A DNA stretch of 64,000 nt from an uncultured Bacteroidales bacterium (GTDB lineage Bacteria; Bacteroidota; Bacteroidia; Bacteroidales; UBA932): NCBI GenBank assembly GCA_946405435.1, contig CAMJHF010000001.1, positions 1 to 64,000 on the forward strand. The letters are read 5' to 3'. Below, in pieces: positions 1 through 6,028 of this stretch; positions within the stretch are counted from its first letter, which is position 1, and each line of letters opens with the position of its first letter. Below the pieces are notes generated by a model. That model had not been told where the DNA came from, ran no database searches, and was given only the letters and a program-made list of their open reading frames with translations. The translations under genes and the position numbers were made by a program.

Positions 1-34
1 ATCAGATATTTACAACCTCTAAAACACCAAAAAG

Positions 35-385
35 ATGAAGCACATTCTCAACGTCATGAAGAACGAGATCTTCAACCTCCACAACACCATCAACGACCTT
101 GTCAAGAAGGTTACGGTCAGTCAGGAATCCTACCTCAAAGACCGCACGAACGAAACCCTATTCAACAACTGGTCGGAGAAGGTCAAAGACCTCCAGAAGT
201 CCGAGTCCGACATGCGTTACCTCCGCAGTGCGTATGCAACCATTTGCACCGCCTGCGAGATCGAACCGATGTCGGTCGAGGATATCGTCGGCGAAAGGAC
301 TGCTAGGGAGTCCAAGAAGGCCGAGCGGAAAGAACGCAAGGTTGCGGTCAAGAAAGATGAGAAAACAGATGGAGAAAAGAAGTAA
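35..385 (+). CDS. Small charged hypothetical protein
   Basis: A 116-residue protein with an amphipathic, probably helical or coiled-coil N-terminal half and a strongly basic, lysine-rich tail (about residues 88-116). I do not recognise a family. It is the first complete gene of a compact plus-strand run (35-1809) and its end overlaps the next start by 17 bases, so the genes are probably co-transcribed. The charged tail would suit a nucleic-acid-associated protein, but that is inference only. Confidence 0.6.
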   Translation: MKHILNVMKNEIFNLHNTINDLVKKVTVSQESYLKDRTNETLFNNWSEKVKDLQKSESDMRYLRSAYATICTACEIEPMSVEDIVGERTARESKKAERKERKVAVKKDEKTDGEKK

Positions 386-557
386 CAAGCAGTCCATCTG
401 CTGCATTTGCCATCGGCCAATAGACGGTTATCCACACAACGCCGCTCCATTGGCCGATGGCGTTTGTTGTGAGAAGTGCAACTCTGGGATGGTGATTCCT
501 TACAGGGTTGCACTTCTTGGTATCGTGATAGACAGGAGAAACCTCAACACAAAGTAA
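369..557 (+). CDS. Small zinc-ribbon protein
   Basis: A 62-residue protein starting at the ATG at 369. It contains CCICHRP near residue 11 and CCEKC near residue 33, two knuckles that together would bind one zinc ion. The rest is a short hydrophobic and basic tail. The gene overlaps the preceding one and stops 2 bases before the SSB start, so it belongs to the same transcript. Zinc ribbons of this size are common in phage and integrative-element operons, where they bind DNA or protein. No specific role can be assigned. Confidence 0.65.
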   Translation: MEKRSNKQSICCICHRPIDGYPHNAAPLADGVCCEKCNSGMVIPYRVALLGIVIDRRNLNTK

Positions 558-559
558 CA

Positions 560-889
560 ATGGAATTTCTCAACAAAATAGAATTAAAAGGAATCGTAGG
601 TATAGTGCAGTGCAACCCAGTGAAGGATTGCTCTGTCTATAGATTCCAGTTGGTGACGGAATACGCCTACACGGACAAGGACGGTTCAAATGTGATTGAC
701 TGCACTTGGTTCAGCGTGGTCGCATTCTCGTCCGACACTATTTCCCCCGACATACTTAATGGAGTCCACAAGGGGTCAGCAGTACATGTCATTGGCAGAC
801 TACGGCAATTCAGATATTGCACGGTTGAGGGTGTCGAACAAAGGGGATATGAAGTTTTCGCCCAGATTGTTGAACTCATTAACAGATAG
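560..889 (+). CDS. ssb: Single-stranded DNA-binding protein (SSB-like)
   Basis: A 109-residue OB-fold protein. The start IELKGIVGIVQ, the central TWFSVVAF and the later GSAVHVIGRLR followed by a YEVFAQIVEL strand match the order of conserved strands in bacterial SSBs, especially the short versions on Bacteroides mobile elements. It lacks the acidic C-terminal tip that chromosomal SSB uses to recruit partners, so it probably protects single strands without the usual interaction network. An upstream in-frame extension to 476 overlaps the zinc-ribbon gene and is not homologous, so the ATG at 560 is chosen. It fits with the primase-helicase at 10196. Confidence 0.85.
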   Translation: MEFLNKIELKGIVGIVQCNPVKDCSVYRFQLVTEYAYTDKDGSNVIDCTWFSVVAFSSDTISPDILNGVHKGSAVHVIGRLRQFRYCTVEGVEQRGYEVFAQIVELINR

Positions 890-893
890 CATT

Positions 894-1220
894 ATGTCAA
901 TAATATTAGAGAATTGGACAATTGAAGAACTGACCGGCTACAAGCCGCTCACGACTTTCTACACGGATTTCAGCATAGCGGACAAGTTCGGAGTAAATGG
1001 TATCAAATCCACTTACGAAAATGCCTTCCGCAGCTGGAAGAACAACTACAAGTACATCACTGAACTGGCAATGGTTTTGAACTGGAAATGCTGGAGGTGG
1101 TATCAGGTCAATGACGAGTTTTCCCGCCTTTATACCGACCTGTACTACAAGTTGGACGAGTGGATTTTCAACAACCTGAAAGGGGATGAACTCGACTATT
1201 ACATTCAGATAACCGATTAA
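894..1220 (+). CDS. Hypothetical protein, tryptophan/tyrosine rich
   Basis: A 108-residue protein starting at the ATG at 894, four bases after the SSB stop. It is mostly helical in appearance and unusually rich in Trp and Tyr (for example NWKCWRWY near residue 62). There is no signal peptide or membrane segment. Its place between SSB and the RadC-like gene suggests a role in DNA metabolism of the element. I do not recognise a named family. Confidence 0.7.
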   Translation: MSIILENWTIEELTGYKPLTTFYTDFSIADKFGVNGIKSTYENAFRSWKNNYKYITELAMVLNWKCWRWYQVNDEFSRLYTDLYYKLDEWIFNNLKGDELDYYIQITD

Positions 1221-1222
1221 TC

Positions 1223-1627
1223 ATGGAGTCCAAGATTATAAGTAATCCGAGAATCGCAGTCGAGATGATGCAGGACAGATTCAAGGACATCGACCACGAA
1301 GAACTGTGGGGAATATTTGTCGGGTTGAGGAATGAGCAGATTGCCTGTAAGATGCTTTCGAGTGGAGGTTGGACAAGCACGACAATCGACCTCCGGCAGA
1401 TATTCTCGGTTGCTTTGGAGAACAAGGCAGTCGGTATCATCTTGTTCCACAACCATCTTTCCGACAGTCCGAAACCGAGCATTTCCGATCTGAATGTCAC
1501 GGATCGGATTCGGGCTGTAGCAAGGATTCTGGACATAAAGCTAGTTGACCATATTATCGTGGCCGGAGAACAGTATTTCTCCTTTGCAGACGAAGTAATA
1601 CAAACCATCAAACAGGACAAGAAATGA
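1223..1627 (+). CDS. RadC-like JAB/MPN (JAMM) domain protein
   Basis: A 134-residue protein carrying the JAMM metalloprotease-like signature H-x-H-x10-D (HNH near residues 75-77, Asp ten residues later, then SDLNVTDRIR), as in the RadC family. It is shorter than chromosomal RadC and lacks the N-terminal helix-hairpin-helix, as is typical of RadC copies on mobile elements. The true function of RadC proteins is unsettled; element copies are often called DNA repair or anti-restriction proteins without proof. It starts 2 bases after the previous stop and overlaps the DUF4314 gene by 4 bases. Confidence 0.85.
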   Translation: MESKIISNPRIAVEMMQDRFKDIDHEELWGIFVGLRNEQIACKMLSSGGWTSTTIDLRQIFSVALENKAVGIILFHNHLSDSPKPSISDLNVTDRIRAVARILDIKLVDHIIVAGEQYFSFADEVIQTIKQDKK

Positions 1628-1809
1628 AAGTAGGAGACAAGGTACGGATTATCCGTATGGACGATAACGGAGGGAAGGACTGGCAGGCATCTAGAATGAA
1701 CGGAGTTGAGGGGATAATAGATTATATAGACTCGGCTGGTCAGGTTCATCTAGAAGGACATGGATTGGCATTGATTCCTGGTGTGGACGAGTTCATTGTC
1801 CTTGACTGA
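1624..1809 (+). CDS. DUF4314 family small protein
   Basis: A 61-residue protein with MKVGDKVRIIRMDD at the start, GVEGIIDYID in the middle and LALIPGVDEF at the end. This is the DUF4314 pattern, an SH3/KOW-like small beta barrel. DUF4314 proteins are frequent in phages and integrative elements and their function is unknown. It overlaps the RadC-like gene by ATGA and is the last gene of the operon, followed at once by a strong structured terminator. Confidence 0.8.
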   Translation: MKVGDKVRIIRMDDNGGKDWQASRMNGVEGIIDYIDSAGQVHLEGHGLALIPGVDEFIVLD

Positions 1810-1815
1810 CATTCA

Positions 1816-1917
1816 CTCTCCCAGCCGATGCTTGCTTATGTCACCTTCCGGTGAAATTCTACCCGTCTCATTCTGAGACACTTGGAAACTCTTCCTAAGG
1901 CTGGGAGAGTTTTTTTT
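1816..1917 (+). ncRNA. Multibranched structured RNA with terminator tail
   Basis: An 11-bp closing stem (CTCTCCCAGCC at 1816-1826 with GGCTGGGAGAG at 1899-1909) encloses three hairpins: TCACC/GGTGA (1841-1854, TTCC loop), GTCTCA/TGAGAC (1865-1879) and a weaker GGAA/TTCC (1884-1895). A run of eight T follows. This is far more elaborate than a simple terminator. It could be a terminator with extra structure, a stable 3' UTR-derived RNA, or an independent RNA. No known class was recognised. Confidence 0.55.
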
Positions 1918-1937
1918 ACAAAAAAGTGCAGAAAAAA

Positions 1938-1975
1938 ATGAATTTTGGGACAAACGTTCCTATATTATGTATGTA
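1938..1975 (+). promoter_or_regulatory. Element-specific bipartite promoter-like motif, copy A
   Basis: ATGAATTTT at 1938, then after a fixed 18-base offset GTTCCTATATTATGTATG from 1956. Near-identical blocks occur at 2433, 10009 and 15759 with the same offset. It does not match the host TTG/TAnnTTTG promoter. Downstream are about 60 bases of non-coding sequence and a terminator, so transcription would run rightwards. Confidence 0.5.
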
Positions 1976-2060
1976 ATGTCAATGATGTTATTCATAAAAG
2001 TTATTAGTTATTAGTATTATTTTGCACCAAACAGTTCTGCTGTGAAGCACAACTGTTTTT
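1976..2060 (+). ncRNA. Candidate small RNA A
   Basis: This AT-rich non-coding stretch lies between motif A and a strong terminator. It contains tandem GTTATTA units (about 2000-2015) but no convincing ORF. The same arrangement of motif, about 80-90 bases and a terminator with the same core recurs at 2433-2567. The start point is inferred from the motif and not mapped. It could instead be an attenuated leader for the gene at 2135. Confidence 0.35.
2029..2060 (+). terminator. Terminator with conserved inner hairpin, copy A
   Basis: The outer stem AAACAGTT (2029-2036) pairs with AACTGTTT (2051-2058), followed by a C-C mismatch. The inner stem TGCT/AGCA is closed by a GTGA (GNRA-type) loop, and a T-rich tract follows. 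The 14-base core CTGCTGTGAAGCAC is identical to that at 2541-2554, while the outer stem differs. Confidence 0.75.
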
Positions 2061-2070
2061 CTTTTTTTAT

Positions 2071-2106
2071 ATAGCAATCTAGTCGTTGAGGTTTATTAAA
2101 TTTGTA
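2071..2106 (+). promoter_or_regulatory. Shared element promoter/operator upstream of 2135
   Basis: ATAGCAATCTAG (2071-2082), GTTGA (2085-2089) and a -7 box TAAATTTG (2097-2104, consensus TAnnTTTG). The block aligns without gaps over about 50 bases with 15839-15890 before the serine recombinase. The usual -33 TTG is missing at the right distance, so ATAGCAATCTAG may be an activator or repressor site. Confidence 0.5.
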
Positions 2107-2134
2107 TTGTTAAATAACTGAAACATAAAGCATT

Positions 2135-2413
2135 ATGGATAAGTGGTATCATAGCATTCAAGACTGGCACAGGTTCGCAGATGCGGTTGCCGATCTCGTT
2201 GAGGATTATATCAAATACAGTACGGAAATTGACGAAAACGACGGTATATATGTCGATGAGAATGATAACGTGTCATTAATGAACCGTAGTGATGCTCCAG
2301 ATGAGGACAATTTCCACAGCATATTAATTTTATTGGACATGCCGGAGGGGATGCCAGAGGTCAGTTATGATGCCATTCAGGAATTGACGGACAAATATAT
2401 CTTCGTCAGGTAA
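2135..2413 (+). CDS. Acidic hypothetical protein
   Basis: A 92-residue, strongly acidic soluble protein with many Asp and Glu in the central part (for example DENDGIYVDENDN near residue 37). There is no signal peptide or membrane segment, and no family was recognised. Small acidic proteins on mobile elements are sometimes DNA mimics that inhibit host defence enzymes, but nothing beyond the charge supports that here. It has its own upstream block (2071-2106) shared with the serine recombinase gene, which suggests co-regulation with integration or excision. Confidence 0.65.
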   Translation: MDKWYHSIQDWHRFADAVADLVEDYIKYSTEIDENDGIYVDENDNVSLMNRSDAPDEDNFHSILILLDMPEGMPEVSYDAIQELTDKYIFVR

Positions 2414-2432
2414 AAAAAAGTTGTCCGAAACA

Positions 2433-2470
2433 ATGAATTATTCTTGAAATGTTCCGATATTAAGTATAGA
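2433..2470 (+). promoter_or_regulatory. Element-specific bipartite promoter-like motif, copy B
   Basis: ATGAATTATT at 2433 and GTTCCGATATTAAGTATAG from 2451, with the same 18-base offset as copies A, C and D. A poly-A stretch and a GT-rich stretch precede it, as in copies A and D. The next gene to the right is on the opposite strand, so any transcript from here should be non-coding. Confidence 0.5.
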
Positions 2471-2567
2471 GAGTTTATTACCTACATTATTGTAATGAAT
2501 TGAAAATGTGACCGTGACATTTTCAATTAAAAGAACGAGTCTGCTGTGAAGCACACTCGTTTTTTTG
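2471..2567 (+). ncRNA. Candidate small RNA B
   Basis: A non-coding stretch between motif B and a terminator. It contains a perfect 12-bp hairpin (2498-2509 with 2517-2528, 7-base loop) and then the second copy of the shared terminator. Both neighbouring genes converge here (2135-2413 plus, 2568-2924 minus), so the stretch cannot be a leader for a downstream gene. That makes a stand-alone RNA more likely than at copy A. The start is inferred. Confidence 0.4.
2534..2567 (+). terminator. Terminator with conserved inner hairpin, copy B
   Basis: The outer stem AACGAGT (2534-2540) pairs with ACTCGTT (2555-2561), then the same C-C mismatch, TGCT/AGCA inner stem and GTGA loop as copy A. A run of seven T follows from 2560. 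The outer-stem bases differ from copy A on both arms, so pairing is kept by compensatory changes. Confidence 0.8.
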
Positions 2568-2924
2568 CTATGGTAATGCCCGACACAAGGACAACGTCTT
2601 TTCCGTTTCGTCCTCACACCACTGCCTAATCAAATCTTTATCCCAAGTGTCGGGAAACTTTGCCGTGATTTCCCTTTTCAAGATGGTCTTATATGACCCC
2701 TTGTATTTCCCGAATTCTAGCGGATAAAGTAAGATATAATCCCCTGCTTTATCCGCCAACTCAATGTCAATGGAATATATCTCGTATTCCGAAGGAACAA
2801 CATAATAGATGCCCTTATAGGTAAAGTGGCAGATGTTCTTGTACTCCTCGTCCATCCGAGTGAAGCGCATTCTCTTTATCAACACGGATGGAATTTGTAT
2901 TTCACTGTTGAGGTGAAGTTTCAT
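2568..2924 (-). CDS. Hypothetical protein
   Basis: A 118-residue soluble protein if started at the ATG at 2924, which lies one base after the stop of the upstream gene. An in-frame ATG at 2972 would add 16 residues but overlap that gene. It has alternating strands and helices and no signal peptide, and no family was recognised. The C-terminal part ends in a Trp/Cys-containing helix. It is probably co-transcribed with the tandem ribbon-helix-helix protein upstream. Its end abuts the terminator at 2534-2561, which could work in both directions. Confidence 0.65.
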   Translation of the reverse strand: MKLHLNSEIQIPSVLIKRMRFTRMDEEYKNICHFTYKGIYYVVPSEYEIYSIDIELADKAGDYILLYPLEFGKYKGSYKTILKREITAKFPDTWDKDLIRQWCEDETEKTLSLCRALP

Positions 2925-2925
2925 A

Positions 2926-3396
2926 CTATTTCTTATTTCGGATATAATTCTTGCTTGACTCATAGTCGGCAAGATCGGAATGATACGATAGGTATTTATC
3001 TATATAGTAGAGGAACATTTCTTCCCAAGTGGTATTACGACCACTTTCATCCATCAATGATTTTCTTCTCTCGGCAAGTTGCTCTACTTGCTCATTTGGT
3101 AGATTGAGACACTTATACTGAATCTTCTCCTTCTTTTTTACAGAAACACCAGACCGTCTTCTAAGGTTTTCCTGTTCTTTCTCCCACTTCTCTTTTTCGT
3201 CTCGCTGTTTATAGAAATCTGTAATGGATAGTTGAGGTTCTTTTCTGAAGATTTCTTCTACCAGCGTTTCATAGGTATAGTTCGTATTCTCGGAGAAGGT
3301 CAGAAACCTTCTCCATTTCGCCAACCGATCCACCAGTTTACTTGGCAGTCGGATGGGATGGTATTTCTTGATCTCAGCCTCCGGTAATTTCTTCAT
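2926..3396 (-). CDS. Tandem ribbon-helix-helix-like DNA-binding protein
   Basis: A 156-residue protein with two similar modules, each a short strand followed by two helices: HPIRLPSKLVDRLAKWRR with YETLVEEIF (about residues 14-50), and CLNLPNEQVEQLAERRKS with WEEMFLYYI (about 100-137). The pattern resembles ribbon-helix-helix (Arc/MetJ, CopG) folds. The modules are joined by a highly charged linker (about 65-95). RHH proteins bind operators or relaxosome sites as dimers, and a tandem fusion could bind as a single chain. Function is inferred from pattern only. It is first in a two-gene minus-strand unit. Confidence 0.55.
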   Translation of the reverse strand: MKKLPEAEIKKYHPIRLPSKLVDRLAKWRRFLTFSENTNYTYETLVEEIFRKEPQLSITDFYKQRDEKEKWEKEQENLRRRSGVSVKKKEKIQYKCLNLPNEQVEQLAERRKSLMDESGRNTTWEEMFLYYIDKYLSYHSDLADYESSKNYIRNKK

Positions 3397-3480
3397 GATT
3401 CTGTCCGTTGGATTTCCATCTACAAAGGTAAGAAATTGTTTTAATTATAACAATAGTATTCCCAAGCGAGTAAAAAAATA

Positions 3481-3517
3481 TCGGCCTCCCAGATATGCAG
3501 GAGGCCGATTTCGAAAT
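3481..3517. terminator. Hairpin with A/T flanks (possible bidirectional terminator)
   Basis: A 9-bp GC-rich stem, TCGGCCTCC (3481-3489) with GGAGGCCGA (3500-3508), and a 10-base loop. There is an A-run on the left (3472-3478) and a T-run on the right (3517-3523). It stands between divergent genes, so it may insulate the two units or attenuate the leader of the minus-strand gene at 3396. Confidence 0.6.
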
Positions 3518-3616
3518 TTTTTTCTCGAATCATTGAATTTTTTTAAAACGCTACGATGTTGATGATGTCATCGGTTGAGATGATGAAATGAAGTTAAATT
3601 ATAAAAATGATTTGTT

Positions 3617-3793
3617 ATGAAAAAGATTATGAATTTGAAGAAAGTTAACGGTAGTGAAAAGATTGTTTTGAATTTGAAAAATGGTAAAGGTAAATGGGTT
3701 GATATTGAATCAGGGAGGGTTGAGAAGTTCAAAGCAGAAGTGATTTATGATCGGTACAGCAGAAAAATATTAAAAGTAAAAATGGCCGCATAG
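3617..3793 (+). CDS. Small basic hypothetical protein
   Basis: A 58-residue ORF from the ATG at 3617. It is rich in Lys (for example NLKNGKGKWVD near residue 19) and seems to form mostly strands. No family was recognised. It has clear start and stop codons and precedes a row of three plus-strand unknown genes. A weak fifth copy of the bipartite promoter-like motif (TTGAATT at 3533, CTACGATGTT at 3551, offset one base shorter) lies upstream. It may encode a small DNA-binding barrel, but this is unproven. Confidence 0.5.
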   Translation: MKKIMNLKKVNGSEKIVLNLKNGKGKWVDIESGRVEKFKAEVIYDRYSRKILKVKMAA

Positions 3794-3842
3794 GCCTTTA
3801 TATCACAATCATATAAATAAAATTAACATCAAATTTAAGATT

Positions 3843-4202
3843 ATGCACAAATTATCTTTTTTAAACGTTTTCAAGTCGCTCCAGAGCGCAAACCAGAACA
3901 AACAAGAAGCCGAATTTGATTTGTCTTCCGTAGAATTCCCAATTATTGACGCTACCATTTGTTATTCCGGGCGCCGAAGACATGCCAGAACCGGAACTAA
4001 ATTGGCAAATAAAGCCTCTGCGTCAGGGACTGATTTCTCAAAAAACAAATATCAGGTCGTTCGTGAAGAAACCCGTAATATGAAGAACGAGGTCATTGAT
4101 AGTTACTACTTTGTTTATCGAGTATATTCTACAGGTGGGATGAAGCGCATCACTAACAAAGCAGAGATCGACTGGGCGGTATCCAGAACATTTAATCAAT
4201 AA
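3843..4202 (+). CDS. Hypothetical protein
   Basis: A 119-residue basic protein. The N-terminal 30 residues are helical and polar, followed by a basic patch (SGRRRHARTGTK near residue 42) and a C-terminal strand-rich part (YYFVYRVYST). There is no signal peptide or membrane helix, and no family was recognised. It is the first of three consecutive genes separated by the two pseudoknots at 4204-4236 and 4759-4795, which suggests one transcript processed or translated in a coordinated way. Confidence 0.6.
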   Translation: MHKLSFLNVFKSLQSANQNKQEAEFDLSSVEFPIIDATICYSGRRRHARTGTKLANKASASGTDFSKNKYQVVREETRNMKNEVIDSYYFVYRVYSTGGMKRITNKAEIDWAVSRTFNQ

Positions 4203-4203
4203 C

Positions 4204-4236
4204 AGGCTTGTCGGGGTGCTGGCCTTCAATAGCACC
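4204..4236 (+). ncRNA. Intergenic H-type pseudoknot, copy 1
   Basis: AGGC (4204-4207) can pair with GCCT (4222-4225) inside the loop of the GGTGCT/AGCACC stem (4215-4220 with 4231-4236), giving an a-b-a'-b' pseudoknot. The copy starts two bases after the upstream stop codon and ends 25 bases before the next start. A second copy with the same order and nearly the same sequence is at 4759. Confidence 0.6.
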
Positions 4237-4261
4237 GGAACAATAAACAAATTGAATTAAT

Positions 4262-4726
4262 ATGGAAAAAATAGTTTCTCGAAATGAAGTTCTTAATTAT
4301 ATGGTCGCATCTGTTACCGCAAATATATCTATCCAGGAATCGTTTTGGAATATGGTTGCAATCTCTGAAAAAATCGGAGAATATGCCAAAACAGTTCCGT
4401 ATAGTACTTCACTATGTATTACAGACTTGATGTCTGGTACTAAGGTGTCATTTCTATGGATCCCGAAAAAACCGTTCGGACAGCAAATCGGACCAGATTG
4501 TACTGAAGTCATCTTTATGAATTACAAGGATAAAATCAGAACTGTGTGGAGTAATGATAAAAGCACTCATAGAGTTTTGACTGATGATTACAGTCAAGTT
4601 CAAAATATCATTAACAATACGATAAGTGGGGATCTGAAAGAACACGGAATTAATATAGACACGCACCTTTATTCGGAAGAATGGCATAGCGGATGGTTGA
4701 TTGATACTAGTGTTAGAGGTCACTAG
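4262..4726 (+). CDS. Hypothetical protein
   Basis: A 154-residue soluble protein with no signal peptide, no membrane segment and no recognised family. It shows mixed strands and helices, with a central stretch (VSFLWIPKKPFG near residue 62) and a Trp/His-containing C-terminus. It sits between the two pseudoknots, so its mRNA would carry one in front of the start and one behind the stop. It is probably part of the same unit as 3843-4202 and the NUMOD3 gene. Confidence 0.6.
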   Translation: MEKIVSRNEVLNYMVASVTANISIQESFWNMVAISEKIGEYAKTVPYSTSLCITDLMSGTKVSFLWIPKKPFGQQIGPDCTEVIFMNYKDKIRTVWSNDKSTHRVLTDDYSQVQNIINNTISGDLKEHGINIDTHLYSEEWHSGWLIDTSVRGH

Positions 4727-4758
4727 AAGAAACAATCGACTCAGCAAAACTAAGAGCA

Positions 4759-4795
4759 AAGGCATAGCCGGGGTGCTAGCCTTCAATAGCACCCC
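4759..4795 (+). ncRNA. Intergenic H-type pseudoknot, copy 2
   Basis: AAGGC (4759-4763) pairs with GCCTT (4779-4783) in the loop of an 8-bp stem GGGGTGCT (4770-4777) / AGCACCCC (4788-4795). The loop sequence CCTTCAAT is identical to copy 1, while both helices are longer. It ends 23 bases before the start of the NUMOD3 gene. Confidence 0.65.
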
Positions 4796-4818
4796 ATTAA
4801 TATAACACTAATAGTAAA

Positions 4819-5856
4819 ATGATTGTGAGTAATACAAAGAAAACAATCTCGGAAGAGACTCGTCGGAAACTCAGCGCAGCAAGTAAAGGTCATATTGTCT
4901 CGGAGGAGACCCGACGGAAAATCAGTGAAGCAAATAAAGGTAAGCATCACTCCGAAGAAACAAAAAAACGGCTAAGTGAGATGAATAAAGGTAAGCATCC
5001 ATCGGAGGAGACCCTGCGGAAAAGAAGTGAAGCATTAAAGGGTAAACCCCATGACTGGAAAACTTCCGGAATGACAGGAAAACACCATTCTGAAGAAACT
5101 ATTAGGAAGATTCGGGAAAAGCTTAAAGGAAAACCCCTTACTTGGAAAACCACCTCAGGAATGGCTGGTAAGCATCATACAGAAGAAACAAAAATGAAGA
5201 TGCGCGAAGCACAGACAGGAAAGCATCTTTCCGAAGAAACTAAAAAGAAATTGAGTGAAATAAACAAAGGCAAACCGACATGTTTTCTCGGTCATCGGCT
5301 TTCCAAAAAGCATCGGGACAAGATCGGGAAAAGCAATAAAGGGAGAACATCTCCAAATAAAGGGAAGATATTTTCAGAGGAAACTCGAGAGAAGATGAGA
5401 GAATCGCGAAAACGCTATTTCCTAATGAAAGAGGCAAATCAACCGAAAAACGAACCCCATAAAACTCGTTATGTGAGGGTGGGAACAAGAAAGAAGATGT
5501 CGGATACACATAAAAACATACCAATTCCAGAAGCGCTAAGAAAGATGTGCCATTATGGGTATTATATTCAGGTAAACGGCCAGCCGTTCAAATCAATCGC
5601 AGAAGTTGCACGGACTTATGGCCTTGATTACCAGAGGCTTCTTAATCGCCTTTCACACAAGAGGAAAGGCGAAGCCACTACCCAGGACTTAGATAGGTAT
5701 ATTGACTTATCCGAATTTGGACTGGAGTACGATTATGAAACCTCAACGGTCTTCAAAAGAAGATGGGGCGAATATCTGGAAAAGGAACTGGAAGAAAGAC
5801 CATACAGAAAAGATGAAATCACATTCATTGTACTGAATTACAAAGCGAAGAACTAA
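4819..5856 (+). CDS. NUMOD3-repeat DNA-binding protein without nuclease domain
   Basis: A 345-residue protein built from about nine or ten copies of the NUMOD3 motif (pattern SEETxxKxSxxxKGK, about residues 9-215). It ends in a short module YIQVNGQPFKSIAEVARTYG (about 244-280) resembling NUMOD1-type helix-turn-helix units. NUMOD3 repeats are the DNA-recognition part of GIY-YIG and HNH homing endonucleases. Here neither a GIY-YIG nor an HNH motif is visible, so it is either a decayed homing enzyme or a pure DNA-binding array. A strong terminator follows. Confidence 0.75.
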   Translation: MIVSNTKKTISEETRRKLSAASKGHIVSEETRRKISEANKGKHHSEETKKRLSEMNKGKHPSEETLRKRSEALKGKPHDWKTSGMTGKHHSEETIRKIREKLKGKPLTWKTTSGMAGKHHTEETKMKMREAQTGKHLSEETKKKLSEINKGKPTCFLGHRLSKKHRDKIGKSNKGRTSPNKGKIFSEETREKMRESRKRYFLMKEANQPKNEPHKTRYVRVGTRKKMSDTHKNIPIPEALRKMCHYGYYIQVNGQPFKSIAEVARTYGLDYQRLLNRLSHKRKGEATTQDLDRYIDLSEFGLEYDYETSTVFKRRWGEYLEKELEERPYRKDEITFIVLNYKAKN

Positions 5857-5911
5857 ATCTCCGATATGGATTCGTCCTCTAAGATAGTACAACTATCCTG
5901 TAATAAGTTTG

Positions 5912-5951
5912 AAGAAGCTGACCGATAATACCATCGGTCAGCTTCTTTGTT
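5912..5951 (+). terminator. Rho-independent terminator after NUMOD3 gene
   Basis: A perfect 15-bp stem (5912-5926 with 5933-5947), 6-base loop AATACC and TTTGTT tail. It separates the unknown-gene row from the restriction-modification operon. Confidence 0.85.
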
Positions 5952-5977
5952 ATTTCAAAAGGTCATCTGTTTTCGTA

Positions 5978-6007
5978 TTGCCTTGTGAAGAAAAAACGGT
6001 AACTTTG
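5978..6007 (+). promoter_or_regulatory. Host-type promoter of the restriction-modification operon
   Basis: TTG (5978-5980), a 19-base spacer and TAACTTTG (6000-6007) fit the Bacteroidetes primary sigma consensus TTG-N19/21-TAnnTTTG. The methyltransferase start follows 21 bases later. In contrast to the motif A-D regions, this operon uses an ordinary host promoter. Confidence 0.7.
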
Positions 6008-6028
6008 TAAGTTAGATGTTATTGGACT

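Noticed and set aside
1816..1917. Possible self-cleaving ribozyme (hammerhead, twister, pistol) in the multibranched RNA
   Set aside because: The conserved cores (for example CUGAUGA with GAAA) are not present in the right positions.
4204..4795. PreQ1 riboswitch or ribosomal frameshift element for the two pseudoknots
   Set aside because: The PreQ1 consensus is not matched, and both knots lie between genes after stop codons with no slippery sequence.
4840..5420. Regularly spaced similar DNA segments that look like an array
   Set aside because: They encode the NUMOD3 protein repeats. Spacing and variation follow codons, and there are no identical repeats with unique spacers, so it is not CRISPR.
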